Shown one piece after another: positions 23,601-31,487 of a DNA stretch of 64,000 bases. The notes under the pieces are model-generated. The model searched no databases. It saw only the letters and a list, made by a program, of their open reading frames with translations, and was not told where the DNA came from. The translations under genes and the position numbers were made by a program. The stretch is from Nitzschia sp. DOCU1 (taxonomy: Eukaryota; Bacillariophyta; Bacillariophyceae; Bacillariales; Bacillariaceae), in contig OX595996.1 of the NCBI GenBank assembly GCA_951394045.1, forward strand, positions 1,798,001 through 1,862,000. Reading direction: 5' to 3'. The number at the start of each line of letters is the position of its first letter. The stretch's first letter is position 1.

Positions 23601-26600
23601 TCCATATATTCCAAATCAAGATCCAAAGACTCGAGGTGCTGAGCCGCAACAGACCGCAAAACCGCAGAAAACTCGATTGGAAATCCATCGGATTCTTCGT
23701 CGTATGTAGATTCCACTATGTCGAGCAAAGAATAATCCATAATGGTCTTGGCAACCGGTGGGAGGTATATATATTTGTCATTGAAGACGTCGTAATACAT
23801 TTTGCAGTAGGCGACCTCCTTTGCTGCCATTATGAGAATATCCATCGTTTCATCGTCAAAGGACTCACCGAGCTCCTCTTCAGCTCGCTTAAGCATGAGT
23901 AGCATTTCGTCCTCAATAATCTCGTCCAAGGAACTTTCTTGTGTCCTGTCCGAAAATGATAGGAGTGACATCGGTTTCGAGCCAGGCGATACCAATGCTT
24001 GATTTCCTTTCCTGGATGCCTCGTCGATCTTCTTGTTTTTTTCTGTTACAGCTTCTTGCTGCATATTTTCAGAATATCGTAGCCGTTTGTTTTCAGAATC
24101 ATCCGACTGCATGCTATGCCGCTTCACGCTGACATTGGAGATTGCCTCGCCGTGATCGAAACCTTCATCCTGTGCCTCCGACTCTGCATCGGATATCGAA
24201 TGATCGTCTTCATGGGAAGCATAGTCACCCTCTTCCACGTCATCGTGCTCTGACGTAGCCTCAAGTAATGAGCGTGTTGCTTCTCTAGCTGAGTCTTTGT
24301 CCGACGACTGGTGGTGGATTTTGGACCAAGACTGCTTCTGGCCAGATTCGACAGAGGATTCATCGCCCGACTCAGTATCCAGGTGATTCCACGACCCGCT
24401 TCCTCGTGAGGTGTCCCTTGTTGTATCGTTGGACTCAATGCTTGTAGAGTTTGACGTGCTGCCTTTTATTGAATATCGATGACTGGAAGTTTCATCAATC
24501 AAGCCTTCAATCCACGTCGCTGGAGCCTCCTTACCAAAGACATCAGCAGATACCGGGTTCGTTATTGCACTAGTGACACTGGCATTGGATTGGCTTATCG
24601 GCTGGGAAGCACTTTGCTGCAATGCTGCTGGAGCTTCCTGCATGACTCGTTGCGAAAGGCGCCTCTCCAAAGTATGGTGTGATCGACGTTTCTCATCGGG
24701 TTCTTTTGTCTCCTCTTGCAACTGGATCGTGTGGATATCATTTTCATTCAAATTGCCTTGATGAACATGGTACCAGTATTCATTCTTTAGATACCGATAG
24801 AGATCTGGGGGGGCCGTTCTCCTTAGCATGGTATCAATGTCCCGTTCCTCGTCGTCCTTATATAGCACGGTGGCCAGTTTACGACATGCAAGCACATAGT
24901 CCTCCGGATCATCCGCGTTGCGTTCCAACCATTTTTCCAACTTGGGTTCTTCGGAGGGTCTGCCTGATTTATTCATCATGGTCTCGTTCACCACGCCACC
25001 AATCTCCGATTCGGCGTGAACGCCGGTTTCAAGCGATGCGTATTGTCTTGGTTCTTCTTCTGAGGCTTCGCCTGGTACATCATTCATATGCTCGTGTACC
25101 CCGTCGCTATTGTTACCATCAGCAGAAATGTCTTCGGTATCATCAAACGATGGATATTGTCCAGGTGGTTCTTCAAGGGCTTCCACGAAATCATCATTCG
25201 TCGGTGGGGCGTGTTCGGCACTGATCTCAACATCCGCATGAACGTTGTCGGTATCCTCAGACGATATGTATTGTTCCGGTTCGTCTTCGAAGACTTCCTC
25301 GAGTTCATCATTCACTGGCTCGTCTACTTCGTTGCAGGCGTCCTGGTCCTCAAGCGATTTGTATTGTTCCGATTCCTCGTCGAAGTCTTCCACAATTTCG
25401 TCATTCATTGGTTCGTCTACCTCGTTGCTGGCGTCCTCATCCTCATCGGCGCCCGCGTCTTCGGAATCCTCCAGCGACTTGTATTGTTCCGGTTCCTCGT
25501 CGAAGTCTTCCACAATTTCGTCATTCATTGGCTCGTCTACCTCGTTGCTGGCGTCCTCATCCTCATCGGCGCCCACGTCTTCGGAATCCTCCAGCGACTT
25601 GTATTGTTCCGGTTCCTCGTCGAAGTCTTCCACGATTTCGTCATTCATTGGCTCGTCTACCTCGTTGCTGGCGTCCTGGTCCTCATCGGCGCCCACGTCT
25701 TCGGAATCCTCCAGCGACTTGTATTGTTCCGGTTCCTCGTCGAAGTCTTCCACGATTTCGTCATTCATTGGCTCGTCTACCTCGTTGCTGGCGTCCTCGG
25801 CACTCTGGAGCGATGCATGTTGTGCCACTTTAGCCGCCGATGGAGTACTGTCAGACTCCTTTGATTCGCGTACAGGTCGCTTGATGTTTTGTATCATTTC
25901 TTCAAGTTTCGGTACTTTTGCGTTCGCGTCAGCCGCCTGCTCACTTTTGACTACCTTTTCTTTGATGAGCCCCGTGTGTTCCAGGAACCAATACTGATTT
26001 TTAAGATATCGATAAAGGTCCCGCGGTACTGAGCGGCGAATCATGGTGTCTGGATCATGGTCCTCGTCATCCTGGTACAAAATGGCGATGAGCTTTCGGC
26101 AAGCATCCTCGTAGTCTTCCGGGTCGTCGGCATCTCTTTCTAGCCATTTTTCAATCTGCGGCGTTTCTTGTTCTCCGTCGTCGCCCGATTGATCGGAGGC
26201 TGCGAGGTCGTTTTCATCTTCGAATTCTTCATCTGACACCTGTGTTGGTGGATCCGTGTGCATTTGCGAGTATCGCGGAAGCCGGTTCGCGTCCATGAAA
26301 TTCATGTCGTTGGTCGTGGCTGATTTAGGCGGTTGGTCGAAACCCCACGGATCCTGATCGTCATCAAACGCCCAATCTGCAGATGCACCCTTGGGTTCAG
26401 AGTGCGGCGACGAGAATTGAAATGAAGTTCCTATAAAGGCTGAATCTTGTTTGTCGAATGGTTCCCAGGGCGAATCCGCCGATTCCTGCGGCGCCTGTGC
26501 CGTCTTCTTGCGCATGTGCCTGTGCTGCTGTTTCAGATTTTTGTACAAATTCGGCAAATCGCAGCGTCTAATGATGTCGTCCGCGTCCACCTGCTCGCCC

Positions 26601-27139
26601 TGTTTGACGATGGCGATGAGGTTTCGACAGGCTTGCTCATAGTCCTCCGGAACGTCGTGAGAAGAACCCGACGAGTCATCCTGGTAGCTGCCCAGGTCAA
26701 ACTCGACACTGGCGGAGTCGTCTGCCGAATAGGAGCCACTCTGGACGCTGTCGCCGGCGACGTTCGAAGCCCCTGCTCCGAATCTGTCCTCTTCCTTGAT
26801 GGACGCCAGCGAGTTGCTTCTATGGCTGCGCAGACTGCGGAAGCTGGACTGCTGGTGGTGCTGCAGCGGCTGCTGCTTGCTCTTTGCCGCCATTTCCTGG
26901 AACGAGGTGTGGAGCTTGGACAAAAACTGCTCGTCCGACAACGCGTCCTCATCTTCGTAGACCTCTTCGACCTCCTCCACCTCCTCTTCGAACTCTTCTT
27001 CGACGAACTCGTCGTACTCGTGAGAGCTGTCAGCGACCAGCTGCGAAGGCCTCTGAGCGCTAGCCGGCGTCTGCTCATGAATCGTCTCCTCGACCCACTC
27101 TTCCTCTTCGAACACTTCTTCCTCGTCAAACTCATCCAT
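17630..27139 (-). CDS. Giant acidic/coiled-coil repeat protein with thioredoxin-fold segment
   Basis: A single uninterrupted ORF of 3169 aa. In order: acidic start; module 1 (about 158-210); module 2 (333-387, ACRKLIAILYQDDEDHD then DLYRYLKNQYW); 38-40-residue acidic repeats beginning DASNEVDEPMNDEIVEDFDE (445-616); module 3 (740-793); a folded-looking segment near 1067-1195 (DEIIEDEMLLMLKRAEEELG); long coiled coil (about 1300-1700); an Ala-Glu-Lys-Arg repeat of the type AEEEARLKAEEEAAAKA for about 590 residues (1700-2293); a segment near 2443-2547 resembling SH3BGR/glutaredoxin-like domains (HPRVLVLLSSTPTTRAQEVN, GAYPQFYV) but without a CxxC; basic linkers; and a unique C-terminal region (2993-3166). 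The layout suggests a long filamentous scaffold, perhaps cytoskeletal. Function is unknown. Its reverse strand holds long Ala/Ser-rich frames that are artefacts of the repeats. Confidence 0.85.
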   Translation of the reverse strand: MDEFDEEEVFEEEEWVEETIHEQTPASAQRPSQLVADSSHEYDEFVEEEFEEEVEEVEEVYEDEDALSDEQFLSKLHTSFQEMAAKSKQQPLQHHQQSSFRSLRSHRSNSLASIKEEDRFGAGASNVAGDSVQSGSYSADDSASVEFDLGSYQDDSSGSSHDVPEDYEQACRNLIAIVKQGEQVDADDIIRRCDLPNLYKNLKQQHRHMRKKTAQAPQESADSPWEPFDKQDSAFIGTSFQFSSPHSEPKGASADWAFDDDQDPWGFDQPPKSATTNDMNFMDANRLPRYSQMHTDPPTQVSDEEFEDENDLAASDQSGDDGEQETPQIEKWLERDADDPEDYEDACRKLIAILYQDDEDHDPDTMIRRSVPRDLYRYLKNQYWFLEHTGLIKEKVVKSEQAADANAKVPKLEEMIQNIKRPVRESKESDSTPSAAKVAQHASLQSAEDASNEVDEPMNDEIVEDFDEEPEQYKSLEDSEDVGADEDQDASNEVDEPMNDEIVEDFDEEPEQYKSLEDSEDVGADEDEDASNEVDEPMNDEIVEDFDEEPEQYKSLEDSEDAGADEDEDASNEVDEPMNDEIVEDFDEESEQYKSLEDQDACNEVDEPVNDELEEVFEDEPEQYISSEDTDNVHADVEISAEHAPPTNDDFVEALEEPPGQYPSFDDTEDISADGNNSDGVHEHMNDVPGEASEEEPRQYASLETGVHAESEIGGVVNETMMNKSGRPSEEPKLEKWLERNADDPEDYVLACRKLATVLYKDDEERDIDTMLRRTAPPDLYRYLKNEYWYHVHQGNLNENDIHTIQLQEETKEPDEKRRSHHTLERRLSQRVMQEAPAALQQSASQPISQSNASVTSAITNPVSADVFGKEAPATWIEGLIDETSSHRYSIKGSTSNSTSIESNDTTRDTSRGSGSWNHLDTESGDESSVESGQKQSWSKIHHQSSDKDSAREATRSLLEATSEHDDVEEGDYASHEDDHSISDAESEAQDEGFDHGEAISNVSVKRHSMQSDDSENKRLRYSENMQQEAVTEKNKKIDEASRKGNQALVSPGSKPMSLLSFSDRTQESSLDEIIEDEMLLMLKRAEEELGESFDDETMDILIMAAKEVAYCKMYYDVFNDKYIYLPPVAKTIMDYSLLDIVESTYDEESDGFPIEFSAVLRSVAAQHLESLDLDLEYMEKLAVRLNSEVAFESTIAYEDVVDDSTAQCQTSIDQFVETGQSEACHSSNEKAPMSTNQKPVVSDTTQVELKATDVSYVAHGLDVDIRDGDDVPENDEVDTPHVAQGVGHLINATEKSKSTESSPGDSNWLQEMAQMLEFKRRVDKAKLSKEMDELHQMRSDFEMAVANEKRRLSDDRRLKVIEIEESAKVLAVKYNADTKDAEIELRNLLSAREADMNQIATKIQEAQDRIERETRALGKETLVHEERLLQLQQHLQDRVITARNKLETERQLSEEALRDDPMDEQQNTGGFLGMFGARQKAQDLLEKERVKQARFMQWKLREMELEKEISDLEEQQQSLKNEQRTIESAKEENQAALKGLFMSLEEQLFDHEEEQRALDEWYRNEEVRLSATKEELDSAYAENLARITEKKNEVERDFNDGLMKLTEEAQRQKRILLEAEEKFNANATALKDKWLREEAALLESATAQQAAVQGNDATAQGACLKDEEVVRVKDEEKGDQLRSGIEAHLNAAGEDHLDVEEANALKIAKEQAAALKIDEEAAATASKAKAEEEARLKAEEEAAVNARAGEEARLKAEEEANAKARVEEEARLKAEEEAAARARAEEDARLKAEEAAAAAEAKVEEEARLKAEEEAAAKALAEEAARLKAEEAAAAAEAKAEEEARLKAEEEAAAKALAEEAARLKVEEEAAALKIAEEEAAAAAAKAEEEARLKAEEEAAARARAEEDARLKAEEAAAAAAAEAKVEEEARLKAEEEVSAKALAEEAARLKAEEAAAAAEAKAEEEARLKAEEEAAAKALAEEAARLKVEEEAAALKIAEEEAAAAAAKAEEEARLKAEEEAAARARMEEDARLKAEEEAAALKIAEEEAATAAAKAEEEARLKAEEEAAAKARAEEAARLKAEVEAAAMKTAEEEAASAKAEAEEEARLKAEEEAAAKARAEEAARLKAEEEAAAMKTAEEDAASAKAIAEEEARLKAEEEAAVKARAEEEARLKAEEEAAAKARAEEEARLTAEEEAAALKIAEEEAAAAKSKAEEEARLMAESEAAAHECAEEESRLKSEEEAVSLKIAEEEAAAVKAKVVLEEDVRMTAERETAIANEIIRADEEAKEEGASAKAISGEEARNKAEEEVRLKVEETTASATAEVEALLKFDTSAPSEQQSLHDNRACDRVNSKELSSQSTNPIGLEASPKRKQTRGGGLGGRLIKEAQMFVLESSTKSFSESFTDLGATSEFEVNEGLVGEPSAGVISEGSYAGMGIGTQHPRVLVLLSSTPTTRAQEVNQEKSLVILRALGLEPECIDGADPNRRDFREDLLRKGGKRGAYPQFYVTNNKQEQVFFGDFDALESANENGEVLKRFSESWHSPKPSSTQTDPRGLQGQSIVNHEHSMKHTSASVVQKRDESPELNKSFATHVGGGSAVRPTNPLSKDQEKSNAGLVQKSITLFSDTKGKSSLQAEQRVEQATNVQNKEEAAVESSSAGARGLAWWRQNGKRMVDEKLAAKGNSSSGTSEGIHEKQGEDNTGGSLAEKRRLIAERRKRALSTRASLSSIAKNDNIATTAEVTQHAISERANSEETTSATSAESRKLKESPAFLGRLQGKSGPLGSARALSWAKEAGGQESAQNRLEFWKQNDKRTDDDGKESQSLEEKRRKAAEARARAIAARNGSRQLGASPAKPAQTTQRVTVEPTKSVEDSNRVQDVDEVSQGIQKISQEEGRIETSAKGGIEAKKAERLAEAQRLAEKSARAREARLEKEAELADETRQVRLRGMTSQNIPEALDSSGLDASVSELQEEVSPSNKVKSALVPQMVREADRLSGFIRRYEKKLETVCKSLLSVAQQYESDDEAETAKGFPLHQMYDFVVGRDWFRRNSTNEDRPSFILWATELNSNYGLVSTEDPSENGILKLSPLGLAFLAMDGPTEGDLGRFLSSLRGSDEPLSLSNVRRHWADVVRLSGDVQSRRVEKKLNELVKFGLQAHIIEIVGES
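20260..22040 (-). repeat. Degenerate tandem repeat coding A-E-K-R helix
   Basis: On the plus strand the unit reads like cttcggccttcaatcgagct with variable linkers of 42-54 bases. Blocks of several units are themselves duplicated (for example about 21050-21260 against 21410-21620). It encodes an alternating AEEEARLKAEEEAAAKA pattern, which should form a long single helix or coiled coil. Confidence 0.9.
25270..25805 (-). repeat. 120-bp tandem repeat in the giant gene
   Basis: Copies beginning tattgttccggttcctcgtc lie at 25482, 25602 and 25722, exactly 120 bases apart, with a diverged copy at 25362 and a shorter one near 25267. Each full unit codes 40 acidic residues (NEVDEPMNDEIVEDFDEEPE and the following SLEDSEDVGADED). 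The last three copies are almost identical, so the array has expanded recently. Confidence 0.93.
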
Positions 27140-27501
27140 CGTGCACGGCTCCTGGCAGTAGTGGCTGGAAGCGGGGAGTTTACTCGTTCATGTGCACGAC
27201 GATGTTCAAACGACAGCAATGTATGATGATATCATGCACAAAGCTTCTTCGGCGGCGGGCGATCTTCCCGTCGTCATGTTGGTGGGGAATTTGATGTGCT
27301 CTTTGAAATGACCTGCGTGCCGGCCGGCGTGGCGTAGTGACTTCGGTGCGCGGGCATACGTACGTACGTACGTATGTACATTCCCGTAACATAGTGCTTA
27401 CTGTACATATATACGCATCGGCGAATGATTACTTCGACCATGCTTGAGCGGCAGCAGGTGCGTTTTCTCACTCGCTATCATCATCATCATCATCATCCAA
27501 C
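27140..27501. other. Divergent promoter region with microsatellite and palindrome
   Basis: This lies between the giant gene and COX19. It contains a perfect 22-bp palindrome of ACGT units (27355-27376) and an ATC microsatellite (27477-27498) that ends 3 bases before the COX19 start codon. Confidence 0.6.
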
Positions 27502-28156
27502 ATGAACTTTTCCACCATGTCGTCTATGAGTTTCAGTACGTCCAAACAATATGTGCGACCGCCACAAAGAGGGATCTTTCCGCTAGACCATGATTCAGAA
27601 TGTCGAGAAAAGATGGAGGTGCGTCTCCAGCGTTTCGTTCATTTCGAACCGCGTAAATAACAACGAACTCACATCTGTCTTTGGCATTGCACTTATTCCT
27701 GCGCTGTGCTCATCAAGACCTACCTGGGGTGCCTAAAGAGTTCCAAGGACGTCCACCATAAATGCAAGGATCTATCTCGGGATTACCTTCAATGCCGGAT
27801 GGACCATCAACTCATGTCAAAAGAGGATCTCGATAGTGTAAGTACCTGCACGGCAGTTTCCTCCTGTCCGTTTTGTAGATATCTTCTGTTTTACTCAGAT
27901 CCCGTGAATACGGCGTTGATAGCTTGGGTTCGGCAAAGACAAAGAAGTTAAGGGGGCTGTAGAATACGATAAGAGGTAAGAGGATCAAGTGAGCTGCAAT
28001 TTTGGCCAAGTTGTGACAATCTAATCAATATCAATATTTGGCAGCAAGGAAAAAGCTGGCTACATCGCCGGAAAGCACATCAACAAGCAAACAAAATGGT
28101 GGTTTCAGTCGTCTAAAAAGGAGTGGTACGGAAGCGACAGTGAAAAGAAGGAATAA
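27502..28156 (+). CDS. COX19: Cytochrome c oxidase assembly protein COX19 (4 exons)
   Basis: Exons are 27502-27618, 27718-27837, 27923-27975 and 28045-28156, giving 133 aa. All introns are GT-AG and the frame is restored at each join. COX19 is a twin CX9C protein of the mitochondrial intermembrane space, needed for copper delivery to cytochrome oxidase. The family start RPPQRGIFPLDHDSEC matches the conserved PPxxGxFPLDH...C. The twin motifs are C(34) with C in YLGCLKSS, and HHKCKDLSRDYLQCRMDHQL. The LGFG sequence at the start of exon 3 and KAGYIAGKHI in exon 4 are also typical, the latter as in fungal COX19. The C-terminal Lys/Trp-rich tail is somewhat long. The gene converges with 28196-28978, with 39 bases between the stops. 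Confidence 0.93.
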
Positions 28157-28195
28157 TCATGTTTAGTACTGTGCTAGTGCGATACCGTTATTTCT

Positions 28196-28978
28196 CTAGA
28201 GGAGAAGATCGTCCTGCCCATTGTCAGTATATCCCCCCCGAGTGGGCGCAATGTAACTACTGCTGGGATTGCTTTGCGCGGAGAACCCGTCCTGTGCGTT
28301 GCTTTGAAATCCGTTATTCTGCACGACTGAAGGCGTCGTTTCGTCGTGTACCGAGCCTCCCAGCGCCTTCAACTCTTCCTCCTTCTTTTTCTTGTTGGAA
28401 TGCAGTTTTTGAATGTCTCCCCTACAGGTATCGTAAATGCTTCTGACTTGTCGATCGGATGGCAAATACCCACGCGTATCTTCTGCCTCGCTGAGTGTAC
28501 CGTAGAGCTCCAACCCGAAATTCTGCTTGTGTCCTTTGATGCGGCTGTCGACTATGGCGAGTTCCGCCTTGATCTTCGTCTCAGCCGAGTGCATGACACC
28601 AGCTTTTCCAAAGTTCATGAACTTTTCGCCCGCTCCTTCGGCCTTGGTGGGAAACGCAGCAGCTCGTCTCGCCTCGGCTGCCGCCAGAGCCTCCTTCAGC
28701 TTGACGCGTTTGGCCGCCAATGCCTGAATTTCCTTCTGGGCGTTGATGAGATGCGGCCGGAGAATGCATGTAAGCTCATCTGATGCGGCATAAAAGTCCT
28801 GCGACTGACTGAGAGGGGACACGTGATCGTACATGGCCACGCCGAAGGCTTTCTTGCGGTTTTGGATTTCTCGGTCGATCATGAGCATGTCGGCTTTCAG
28901 CTTGCCCTTGGAGGCGACCAGTTTTGTGGCATCTCCGGCAGCCTTGGCACCTGCCTGTACCCTATCCCACAACGACAT
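28196..28978 (-). CDS. Duplicated coiled-coil protein of unknown function
   Basis: A 260-aa single-exon protein. Two copies of one ~60-residue unit are visible: residues 28-90 (LKADMLMIDREIQNRKKAFG, VAMYDHVSP) and 136-196 (IKAELAIVDSRIKGHKQNFG, LELYGTLSE). The shared pattern is K-A-x-L-x-x-x-D-x-x-I-x-x-x-K-x-x-F-G-x-x-x-Y, then a helix. An Ala-rich charged helix links them and a polar Gln/Asn/Ser tail ends the protein. The start SLWDRVQAGAKAAGDATKLV is an amphipathic helix that may touch membranes. I know no function for this unit. No signal peptide is present. Confidence 0.7.
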   Translation of the reverse strand: MSLWDRVQAGAKAAGDATKLVASKGKLKADMLMIDREIQNRKKAFGVAMYDHVSPLSQSQDFYAASDELTCILRPHLINAQKEIQALAAKRVKLKEALAAAEARRAAAFPTKAEGAGEKFMNFGKAGVMHSAETKIKAELAIVDSRIKGHKQNFGLELYGTLSEAEDTRGYLPSDRQVRSIYDTCRGDIQKLHSNKKKKEEELKALGGSVHDETTPSVVQNNGFQSNAQDGFSAQSNPSSSYIAPTRGGYTDNGQDDLLL

Positions 28979-29316
28979 GTCAACACCACAAACTTTCAGC
29001 TACCGCTGATGCGGGAAGTAGTTTGACAATGGACAACTGAAATGCCGAAAGGGGCTTGCAAGACCAAGGTCTCAGTCTAAATGTGACTAACAATAATGAC
29101 CCCGTTTTATCGTGCATGCGCGGCGGGAAAAGCTGGCGGGCGGAGTGAACACGTCGCTCCCTTTTGGCGGCAGCTCGTGAAGTCGAAGTTGTCGAAGTAA
29201 TATGGATTCATTCGAATCGAATCAACCTTAACGCCTCGCACATCCATCAACTCGACCATGGCAGCCACCAGTTCTACCGGCACTTGCAACACAAGATCAT
29301 CAACGATAATAGCAAC

Positions 29317-31062
29317 ATGGCCCAGCCACTCCACAGCATTGCAATGGAGCTGGACTCCGAGCCACTGACGTGGTCGACCCGTGTGGTGGGAGCGGGCGAA
29401 GCGAAGAATTCCCCATCGTCCGAAACTCTCGAGTTGGAGTTGGACGACGACGAAGCGAATTTGTTCGAGTCTTTGATCAGAGCCGCCAAGGCTCTCGAGG
29501 AAGGAACCCTCAAGAGTCTCCAGAAGAGCCCAGACAGGAAGAAGGCTGTGCAGATTCGAGTGGCGGGAGGATGGGTTAGAGACAAAGTTCTTGGACTAGC
29601 TACGCATGACGTAGACGTGGCCTTGGATACATGCACGGGCGTCGAGTTTGCGCATATCGTCAAAGAGTACATGGCAGACTTTGAAGAAACAGACTCGTCC
29701 GAAAAGAAATGTGGCAAAATCGGGGTCATCGCTGCGAACCCGGCTCAGTCCAAGCATTTGGAGACGGCAACCATGAAACTGCACGGTATCGAAGTCGACT
29801 TCTGCAACCTGCGCCACGAAACATACGCGGAGGACTCGAGAATACCCACCACAGCCATCGGCACGCCCATTGAGGATTCATACCGCAGAGACTTTACTAT
29901 GAATGCGCTTTATTACAACCTGCATACGAAACAGGTAGAAGACTGGACGAGGCGAGGGCTGACGGATTTGCTGGAGACAAAGCTGGTTGTCACTCCACTG
30001 GATGCTTACCAGACGTTCCATGACGACCCACTCAGGGTGTTGCGAGCGATACGATTTGCAGTAAGGTTCGATATGCAGTTGTCACAGGATATTATCAAAG
30101 CTTCCATGGACCCACAGATCCACACGGAGCTGCATCGCAAAGTTAGCAGGGAACGGGTCGGGAAGGAACTTGAAGGAATGCTGTCGGGAAAGCATGCTAA
30201 TCCACAAAAAGCATTGCAACTGATTTGCGATTTGCACTTGGCGGGGGGCGTTTTCTGCGTCCCTCCTCCCACAACTAGAATAAGGGGAACAATTGGGCAA
30301 GCTTGGTTGGAACAAGTGCCATATGTTGGCGGTACACAAGAAGATCTGGCTCATTTGCGACAAATCGCGTGGGAAGAAGCAAGAGAGTGTTTGTTTGCCC
30401 TTCGTGGCCTTCTCGACGACTTTTCAGTATCAAAAGGAGCCCGTACGCAAATAGATCACCGGCTTGTGTTTCTCGCTACAGTCTTGCTTCCCTACGAGCA
30501 TCTCCAATACGAGTTCAAGTCCAAAGTCAGAAATGTTGCGGAATTCATGATGCGAGAAGGAATCAAATTCAAAAACAAGGATGTGCTAGGAATCGTTGCC
30601 ATGATTCAAAATCTTGAAGACATGGCGCAGCTCTTGCAGCGCGTGCCAGAATCAAGTCCATCAGTCCGGCTCCGGGCAGGACTCATTTTGCGCAATGCTA
30701 AGGAGTTTTGGGTGACCCTTTTGATCGTGACTGCAGTAGCCCTGACTCGCAGAGAAAAGGGCGGCTCTACTGATTGGAAAACGAGAGCGAAGGATTGGTA
30801 TACGGCAATCGTTGAGGGTTTCGAGCTCGAAGAATGCTGGATTGAAAAACCACTACTGAACGGCAAGGACCTCATTGAGGAGCTAGGCCTGGAGAAGGGA
30901 CCACAAGTTGGCATTTACAACCAAGAACAGCTACATTGGATGCTGATGAATCCGAAAGGAACGCTGCAGGATTGTATCGCACACTTGAAGACTTTTCAGA
31001 AAAGGCAAGAGTTTGAGCAAGACCAGGCGGCGCAGCATATTTCGAAGAAAATGCATCTGTAG
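29317..31062 (+). CDS. TRNT1: CCA-adding tRNA nucleotidyltransferase
   Basis: A class II CCA-adding enzyme, which builds or repairs the CCA end of tRNAs. The tRNA gene in this window lacks encoded CCA, as expected. I chose the first in-frame ATG at 29317 (581 aa, MAQPLHSIAMELDSEP); the open frame continues upstream to 29164 without an ATG. Motif A with the catalytic aspartates is VAGGWVRDKVLGLATHDVDV from about residue 80. The template-type RRDFTMNALYYNL is near 190, and the nucleotide-binding HDDPLRVLRAIRFAVRFD is near 234. The C-terminal half is the tRNA-binding helical part, ending YNQEQLHWML. The enzyme usually serves cytosol and mitochondria through alternative starts; the short N-terminus here shows no clear presequence. 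Confidence 0.93.
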   Translation: MAQPLHSIAMELDSEPLTWSTRVVGAGEAKNSPSSETLELELDDDEANLFESLIRAAKALEEGTLKSLQKSPDRKKAVQIRVAGGWVRDKVLGLATHDVDVALDTCTGVEFAHIVKEYMADFEETDSSEKKCGKIGVIAANPAQSKHLETATMKLHGIEVDFCNLRHETYAEDSRIPTTAIGTPIEDSYRRDFTMNALYYNLHTKQVEDWTRRGLTDLLETKLVVTPLDAYQTFHDDPLRVLRAIRFAVRFDMQLSQDIIKASMDPQIHTELHRKVSRERVGKELEGMLSGKHANPQKALQLICDLHLAGGVFCVPPPTTRIRGTIGQAWLEQVPYVGGTQEDLAHLRQIAWEEARECLFALRGLLDDFSVSKGARTQIDHRLVFLATVLLPYEHLQYEFKSKVRNVAEFMMREGIKFKNKDVLGIVAMIQNLEDMAQLLQRVPESSPSVRLRAGLILRNAKEFWVTLLIVTAVALTRREKGGSTDWKTRAKDWYTAIVEGFELEECWIEKPLLNGKDLIEELGLEKGPQVGIYNQEQLHWMLMNPKGTLQDCIAHLKTFQKRQEFEQDQAAQHISKKMHL

Positions 31063-31487
31063 GTGCGCCCGTCCACGGTCATCTACCAATCTCCATAGTT
31101 GCTACTAGCTCGGTAGTCTTCGGTGAAAAGTTTAAGTTCCCTTTACTCCTACTATTCTCGCCCGCCCGGGAGTAAAACAAAATTCTCATTCACGAGTGGA
31201 AAGTAAGAGAAAGCTGCCACGCAGCTGGTGTGCGATATGAAGTAAGATGGAGAGCACTTATTCATCCCTGTGACACGGTATCAAACGAACCTGGTATTGC
31301 GGCAAACTGTGCTTTGCCGAGATAGTACCAGGTACATCCTCAAGCTACAATTCAAGGCACAAGTGCGCGCAAATAATGCACGTCCAAACAAAAGGGCACC
31401 CAGATCATAGATGAATGCAGAAATCAGGAATGACTATGTATTGAATTGAAGAGTTGGTTCGGAAACATTGAGAGGCATTGGCTGCTG
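31063..31487. other. Convergent intergenic region
   Basis: These 425 bases between the CCA enzyme and the Notch-repeat gene contain the two 3' UTRs. Nothing else was recognised. Confidence 0.5.

Noticed and set aside
25270..25805. CRISPR-like regular spacing
   Set aside because: The repeats are contiguous, in frame and coding, with no unique spacers; the genome is eukaryotic.
25088..25997. Plus-strand ORFs of 258 and 250 aa with Ser-rich and Val/Phe-rich repeats
   Set aside because: They are shadows of the 120-bp coding repeat on the minus strand.
26447..27226. 259-aa plus-strand ORF rich in Leu/Arg/Phe
   Set aside because: It is antisense to the acidic N-terminus of the giant protein; GAG/GAA codons read backwards give Leu/Phe runs.
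29164..29316. N-terminal extension of the CCA enzyme back to 29164
   Set aside because: The stretch has no in-frame ATG; the first is at 29317.
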